NCBI GenBank assembly: GCA_050084515.1
Contig: CM114273.1
Location: 44,020,001 to 44,084,000, forward strand
DNA: 64,000 bases
Source of the DNA: Blasia pusilla
Taxonomy: Eukaryota > Marchantiophyta > Marchantiopsida > Blasiales
Reading direction: 5' to 3'
A program made the position numbers and the translations under genes. Below, piece after piece: positions 57,863 through 64,000 of this stretch. Positions within the stretch are counted from its first letter, which is position 1, and each line of letters opens with the position of its first letter. A model generated the notes under the pieces. That model ran no database searches. It was given only the letters and a program-made list of their open reading frames with translations, and had not been told where the DNA came from.

Positions 57863-60804
57863 TTTCCTATAAGCTCCTCTCAAACAAATGAGCATATTCT
57901 CCTTAGGCTCGCTTTCACCCGTGTTGAGCACCGGCTAATGATTTAGTCATTCATTTTAGGGTTGTGCTACTCATCTAGTAATTTGCCTATGCCCCAAGTA
58001 GATAGTAACATCTTTTAGTCCTAAACAAGTCATATCTCCTCACTTGTCCAATATTTAAGATTTCTGAACAATTATTCCTATTTTTAAGGATTTCATCCTC
58101 CAATTATATGATGTTTCTTATTCATCTTGGGATATATTTTGTTTTAGGAATTCCCTTATAGTGAAGCATTGAGGCACTATTTCACTAAGATCCCAACACT
58201 TTCTAGCATAAACCATTCATATGTGGCCATATCAAGATCTAGAAGAATGCTCACATGACATTTAAATATCACTTCAAATTTCTTTGTATTTTTACAATTT
58301 TGTATATATTTTCATTTGCGATAAAAATATCCATTCTCTCTTTATAATTCCATTTTGTAAGGAAACATCCATATTTTTTGTTAAAATTTCACCTTCATGT
58401 TAAAGTTTAGATATGAGAATTTTTATGTCTTTATGTAGGTCCTTTCTCTAATAAGGGAAGCCCCATATGGAATAGTGTTGTTCTCTTCACACACTGAAGC
58501 CATTCTTATGAGTAATACAAAGGATGATATCTCACACATCATTATGAGTGGCTATCCTCTCATCCCCATTTGGACACATCGGATTGGATCTGATATGCAT
58601 TTGAGTTTGCATCCAACACAACAAATGCATAGTATACCTACGAGAATGTAGGCTCCAACGATACTCACAATGTGTCAAACCTTCCAAAGCTTGTCAAAGG
58701 AGGCCTAGACATAACCACATTGTTGTGGAAAAGCTACGGGATGCCACACATAATGATGAAATGAGGAGGTAACCACCGACATATGAGCGAGCCCCCTTCC
58801 CAAGAAAAAAAATGAATATTGGCCCAAAACTCCATCTGAATACTTGTGCATGACACAATGCCTCAAAGTGAGCATCCAAAATAGAAAATTGACCAAAGGC
58901 AACTAAAGAGGAGAAAGTTGGGAGAACAACGCTAGCCTCATCTACCAAGGAATCTCTACATGCTCCTAGAGAAGACTAGAGGGGAAAGGAGCCCTTACCT
59001 ACGTGAGATACAAATTATAGTAGAAGGGATCTATCTTTAACAAAAAAAAAAATCTACAGCAAAGAAGGAGTGCTCCCAAGGCCCAACTCCCTAAAAGAGC
59101 GGAAGGGGCCACTAACTCATCAAAAGAACACCCACTCCATAAAAAAGGATTGACCAAAGGGAAAGCCAACCATAACTTTTTCAATTTTCCTTTTTTGACC
59201 TTTATTTTTGACTTTTGGAGAATCCACATTAGCGAGTTAGTGCGCTTGTTTGGTGAAGATCCCTCCTCTATGCTCCAGCATCAAAACCTCCCTTGAGCAC
59301 GCGCACGATCCGATTACTTGACAACTTGGCGTGCCCACAAGTAACCCAAAGGAGCTAGGCCGGAAAAGATTTCCAAACAAATGAGGAATACTTGTAACAC
59401 TCTATCCAACGAGAATAAGGAAGTTGTCACGCATCCACACACTCCAAATGAGATAACTGTGGCTTCAAGCAAAACAAGAGGATAGGAAAATCCTCACAAT
59501 CCTTGTTTCCCCTACAAATGTGTTGTCTTCCTCACAAATTGCATGTGGAGAATAGTCGTGAAGAAGATTAGGGATGAGGGATTTCAAAGGTGAAAAGCCT
59601 ATGGAATTAGGGTTTGATTTGACTCTGTTATGAGTTAGATCCGCGATACGCATTTAAGTGGTCAAATTCAATATTGGAAAATTTGGAACCTTGTTCAAAT
59701 TTTTCGCATGAGAGTTTTTATTACCAAGTATTAGGTGAAAGAATTTTGTTCCAAATGGTCCAAAACGGTATAAACTAGTTATTCAAGGTTTTGGGGAATC
59801 ACATGGGTATCTTTCTTCAATATCACAGTATTGATTAAAGATACCCATGGTGGCCCTTGCATTAGTCAACATAGGTCATTTTTCGGGAATTTTCTTAGAA
59901 CCTTCTTTGAAACTCCTTCTTTGGTGATTGGACATCCATCCTAAATAACCACTCGCCAAAATAACTTGTTCTTTGGTGATCAGATTTGGGAAACACCGTC
60001 AACCTTTAATATCATACAAGATTTTGGCAGAATGCATGAAGCCTTTGCACACTCCAAAATCTTTAGATTCAATCTACTGCGTTGTTTTGCCTTCAGGTAG
60101 GTCAGAGAGCAGCCAAGTGGACGTAAGCATGAACTGCAGAACCTATACCTACCATGGACTATTTAGGCTGACCCGTCATATTCCTGGCACAACATGCTCA
60201 GAATACATGAACTTCCATCATGAATTCCTAGCATCACTCCTATCAGTCTCCTGTTAGAGGCTCCCATTCAAAGCAACCTAACCAAGACAAAGCTAATACA
60301 AAATCTTCTACATCAAAGGAGTCGATTGAACCCCAAGTATTTCTGAGCACCACATGCTCTTGTTAGCCGGTGGCCTCCCATACTTATAATACACAAAATA
60401 TGCCTGTTGGGAGACCTGTGTAATTCCCACATCTCATTTTTACACATCACGTGCCAATTGGCTCTACACAGATCTGAGACTACCTACTGTTCAATAACTA
60501 TAACTAACTTCAATAGGTGTTTAGCACTGGAGATGACCAGTTATGACTAAGTAAAGCAGTGGGATAACTTCTCTAGCAACCAAATTCTGCTCTCATCCTT
60601 CAAGGACTCTTGTAGACAGCAATAGGTAAGTTTGGGCTGTGGCATGAAACTAATTTTGGTACGAGACTGGAAAGCAACAATCCAGCATATGAGCATCCAA
60701 GAATGCATTCGGAAACTAAAGCACTTACAGGAAGCTTCAACCCTGCTAGAGTAACGGGTCTCCAGTAATACCCGGGGGGCAATTGGATAGTGCTGGGCTG
60801 GCAT
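57863..60804. other. AT-rich transposon-derived and intergenic sequence
   Basis: No supported gene. Short ORFs at 58694-58948 (-), 59973-60257 (+) and 60547-60804 (-) have no motif. The right part is likely the 3' UTR and flank of the CCDC124-like gene. Confidence 0.4.
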
Positions 60805-62974
60805 TCACTTGGCCTGCGTTTGCTGGTTGAGGGGATTATCTGGAGACTTCTTCCACATTTTCCACAGCAAATCTTTGTATTGTGTGTGTGTCATCCCAGG
60901 TTTCTCTTGTTTCAACTTTGGAAGCTCTGCATCCTCAAAAGCCTGCACCAGACGGTGTACCAAGACATGAAAGTAGAAGTGAGCATAAATAGAATCTTCC
61001 GAGTGTTGTACGTTCAGAGTAGCAATTCCTGGAAACAGAAAGCAAACCCAGGTTTATGATCTTTGCATCAGGAAGTGGATCAACAGCAAAGAATTCATGA
61101 CAGTTGATCCACCAGAAACCAACCAGGAAACTTGGCCTCATCAGCCAACTAAGTTACAACATGTGCTCCCTGGGGGTAACTGTTTAATTGAGTCAATCTA
61201 AGGCCTAATAATTTGAAGCTCACCAAAGACCATACATCGATCAATGACTTATTATTCAACATAAAAATGGGGCAGAAATTTAAAGTCGAAGAGGCTGTCC
61301 TCATTTAGTAGTGCCTGGAGTAGCCTTGTTATCGTAGACCCTGCACCCTGGTTGGATGGTGCTCGAGACTGGGATGAGTGTAGAATGAAGAAGGTACCAT
61401 TTGAGGAAAGGGACACTCTAAGAGTGAAGAAAAGGAGAAAGAACAGGTAGGTGAAACTCATGAAGACAACAATTAATTTAACACAGATGATAAAGAATAT
61501 CCAAGGAGACATAAATTAGATAAGCCAACTGTTTAGAATTTCACTAGACTTTGCAGAATACATTACTACTCTTCGGTTACATCAGTGATTCCCATCTCTT
61601 ATACTGGCCTAGACCTGGAGAGTCTCATTCCTGATTCACAATTCAGCCCTACAGGCCCCTCAGATACTACCCACATGAGCAAAAGGCTCTGATTGAGCAT
61701 CTGTTGCACCTTGATGGATCGGAGTGGCGATAAGGAGGCAAGACAAATGAACGTATGCAAGGGTCTACACACAAGTATGGAGCGTGCCACAAAGGAAATA
61801 TGTATGTTTGAACAACCAAAGGAGTTACAAATATCCTCTCGATCACTGGGCAAAGAGAGGCAGGGATAATTCGTAACTGTATCAATATTTAGCAAAGCTC
61901 TTCACCCATTAAAGGTTCTAGTCAAATCAGATAGACAGCTGAGGGATCTTTATCAGGAGGAGATGTCGACAGATTTCCATCTCTTAATTTTGGGCGTATT
62001 AATCATCAGCTTCGCTAGGTAGAAGAGGGTTGCATGTAGCCTGTGTTTGTAACTAATAGCTCAAACACTATTCAACAAACAATCAAATAAGCTGGCATAT
62101 AAACCCAGCCTACGGTAAGACTGGAGTTTTCAAGAAATAGACGATAATTTCCTGAGATGAAGGTCATTACGCAGTCTCGTATATCCTACAGGCTAAGATC
62201 TCTGATATGTACACCAAAGTTCTCATCGATGTATGGGGCAACAGAGAAATTCTTGGAGAGATAAAAACAGAGGAGAAAGACAATTGCTTGCGCATGAAGA
62301 TTCTAAGATTGAAGTCAATACCAAACCAAAGGGTGCAAGCACACAGTCCTATGAAAATCCGCCGTAAAGTGGCCACCGAGGAATCCCGTTCCCACAAAAG
62401 AAAACGCCAGAATACGCACCTTGTAAGAGGCCTTGAGCCTTCTTTCCGGATGCCGATCGGGAGTAGTGTCGGTAACTACAATTTGAGCCAATGCAGTCTC
62501 CACAGTATGCGCATCCACAAGCGTGTCATCCCGATTGGTATTTTCGAAAGTCACCAATTTCTCATACTCATCTTCGTTGGCTGTTCGCTCCCCGCGCTTC
62601 CTGGCTGCCTCCGCACTGGCCTGCAATTCCTTTGCCTCCTGCTCCTTAGCTTTGCCAAGCTCCGCGGCAGTCACCTTCGGAACCGGAACCCCAACGCGCG
62701 TCGCCTTCTTGTCCACCCTCTTCAAAGACTTCTCAATTTCTGCAGCTTCCTGCTCTGCGAGCTTCTTCGCCTCTGCACGCTTGGCCGCTGCCTCTGCCTT
62801 CCGCTCTGCATCCTCCTCCTTCTTCTTCGCCGCTCTCGATTTTTGCCCCTCTGCATCTCTCCATAAGCTCTCCTCCTTCTCCTTCACCAACTTCTCCTTC
62901 TTCTCTGTCTCGGCCGCGGCTTTCCGGCTCCTCGCCTCCTCCGCCTTGCTGTTTGTTCCCATCTTCTTCGGCAT
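60805..62974 (-). CDS. CCDC124/Lso2 family ribosome-associated coiled-coil protein
   Basis: Two exons on the minus strand, 62974-62420 and 60942-60805, join in phase 0 to 230 residues, the usual family length. The start MPKKMGTNSKAEEARSRK is the conserved N-terminus. A long Lys/Glu/Ala coiled coil follows (about 20-140), then the domain with RTANEDEYEKLVTFENTNRD, the hallmark DRHPERRLKASYKAFED spanning the splice, and the end MWKKSPDNPLNQ, typical of CCDC124. Family members bind the 80S decoding region, protect idle ribosomes during stress and help recovery; plant function is inferred from yeast and animal work. The 1.48-kb intron has a GTGCGT donor and TGCAG acceptor and holds no recognised gene. 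ATG 62974 is the first in frame and matches the family start. Confidence 0.93.
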
Positions 62975-63586
62975 TTTCGCTCTCTCAACCGTTCAACGAT
63001 CGCCGATCCACCAACTCTGCTTCAATTCTTCCCCGATCTCTCCAATTCCCACACCCGATCAACCGCCACACGCGCTCCTCACCAGCCCACCGACGCATGC
63101 AATATCACGCTTCACGAATAATCGCAAATCTCCATCCCCAACGCAACCTAAACCGGAGCAAAAAAAATACCCCTCCTTACCTTCCGAAAAATCTTCTCCC
63201 CTACTCCTCCTCTCCCTCACTGCAAACGCCCCGTGCACGGAAGGCTTCCGCACCCCTCGCAAGAAGAAGCGAAGCGGAATGAACCTCCCTTCCACCTGAC
63301 GCAAACAGATTCAAAACGCGCGATCTAGGTTTTCAGCTAACAAATTCGGAGATCCAATCACTGCGCGCACAGAAAAACGACTGAACAGATGCGACTCACA
63401 AACCATTCGCCGATCTCCTGCGGCAGCGCTGAAGAAACACAATCGCTCCCCGTCCGCGACGCAGTCACTGAGAGACCCCTAAACGCTCCCTCCATCGCGC
63501 GAACATTGGGAGAGCTCGTGACTCGTGAGCGCTGCAGCGCGAGCTTCGCGGATGGGGTTCGATCGCTTCTGCTCGCAGATTTCCAC
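62975..63586 (-). promoter_or_regulatory. Upstream region of the CCDC124-like gene
   Basis: C-rich on the plus strand, with overlapping short ORFs on both strands. It probably contains the 5' UTR and promoter. No specific element was assigned. Confidence 0.4.
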
Positions 63587-63778
63587 CGCGCCTCCCTCCT
63601 CCGCGCCATTGTTTCCACCGCGCCTTCCTCCTCCGCGCCATTGTTTCCACCGCGCCTTCCTCCTCCGCGCCATTATTTCCACCGCGCCTTTCTCCTCCGC
63701 GCCATTGTTGCCATCGCGCCTTCCTCCTCCGCGCCATTGTTGACACCGCGCCTTCCTCCTCCGCGCCATTGTTGCGTC
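63587..63778. repeat. 32-bp tandem array, six units
   Basis: Six consecutive units of 32 bases, each CGCGCCTTCCTCCTCCGCGC followed by CATTGTTTCCAC or a close variant, with no gaps. The last units drift to TTGCCAT, TTGACAC and TTGCGTC. Located about 600 bases upstream of the CCDC124-like start. Confidence 0.95.
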
Positions 63779-64000
63779 ATGCTTTCACGTTTGAATTTTC
63801 TTGGGGATATTAGTTTATGGATAATTATTAGTGTGATAACTAGTGTGGCCCCATGTACGAAAATGTTGATGTACAAACAAATAGAAAAGAGACCTGCATT
63901 TTAAAAAAGTGTATATAAGGGTATTAACATAAATCGTTAATACAAAGACGAAGAGAGACAAACCAATTTTGTGGCAGTATTAAAAAAGAGACATGATAAG
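63779..64000. other. AT-rich end of window
   Basis: An abrupt change from the GC-rich array to AT-rich sequence, with no ORF or terminal repeat visible. It may be the edge of a transposon continuing outside the window. Confidence 0.35.

Noticed and set aside
58490-58620. Possible gene in AT-rich 57.9-59.9 kb
   Set aside because: All six frames are closed at short intervals and no transposase or Rep motif is visible.
59770-59782. CTAG|T as the definite 3' end of the second Helitron
   Set aside because: No stable hairpin 10-15 bases upstream, and CTAGT is common in AT-rich DNA.

Overview
The window looks like nuclear DNA of a seedless land plant, most likely a bryophyte. The genes have GT-AG introns. 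One is a plastid-type sigma factor and one is a plant-like DHHC acyltransferase. An intact outer-dynein-arm docking subunit (ODA1/DC2 type) implies a lineage that still makes flagellated sperm, which flowering plants do not. Species cannot be fixed from the sequence alone. No rRNA, intact tRNA gene, CRISPR or organellar operon was seen.

Layout. 1-5.5 kb: the 5' part (gag, protease, then the start of a cytosine-5 DNA methyltransferase) of a decayed Ty3/gypsy retrotransposon on the minus strand, cut by the left edge. 5.9-14.7 kb: a degenerate autonomous-type Helitron (plus strand) with a Rep/PIF1 helicase gene and a probable captured gene fragment. 16.6-19.4 kb: a 7-exon DHHC S-acyltransferase (+). 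23.6-28.25 kb: a 9-exon sigma-70 factor (+). 29.47-34.4 kb: a Ty1/copia element with two LTRs and no integrase core (-). 34.5-35 kb: fold-back and SINE-like repeats. 37.8-39.8 kb: an intronless leucine-rich-repeat protein (+) preceded by three separate tandem-repeat arrays. 46.4-54.5 kb: an 8-exon ODA1/DC2 gene (-) whose introns hold two large minisatellites and a decayed copy of one of its own exons. 56-57.5 kb: a Myb/SANT-like transposon-derived pseudogene (-). 57.77 kb: a second Helitron-like 5' end. 60.8-63.0 kb: a two-exon CCDC124/Lso2 ribosome-associated protein gene (-) with a 32-bp tandem array upstream.

The host genes have unrelated jobs: membrane protein acylation, plastid transcription, ciliary motor docking and ribosome recovery. 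They form no operon or pathway. The most interesting signals are these. (1) A DNA methyltransferase domain sits inside a gypsy polyprotein, and every in-frame stop I located between the start of gag and the left edge is explained by loss of a methylatable C in CG or CHG context. (2) The copia primer-binding site matches the anticodon arm, not the 3' end, of plant initiator tRNA. (3) One minisatellite family appears in introns of two unrelated genes 25 kb apart. Exon boundaries were worked out by hand from splice sites, phase and family knowledge; no search or alignment was run.
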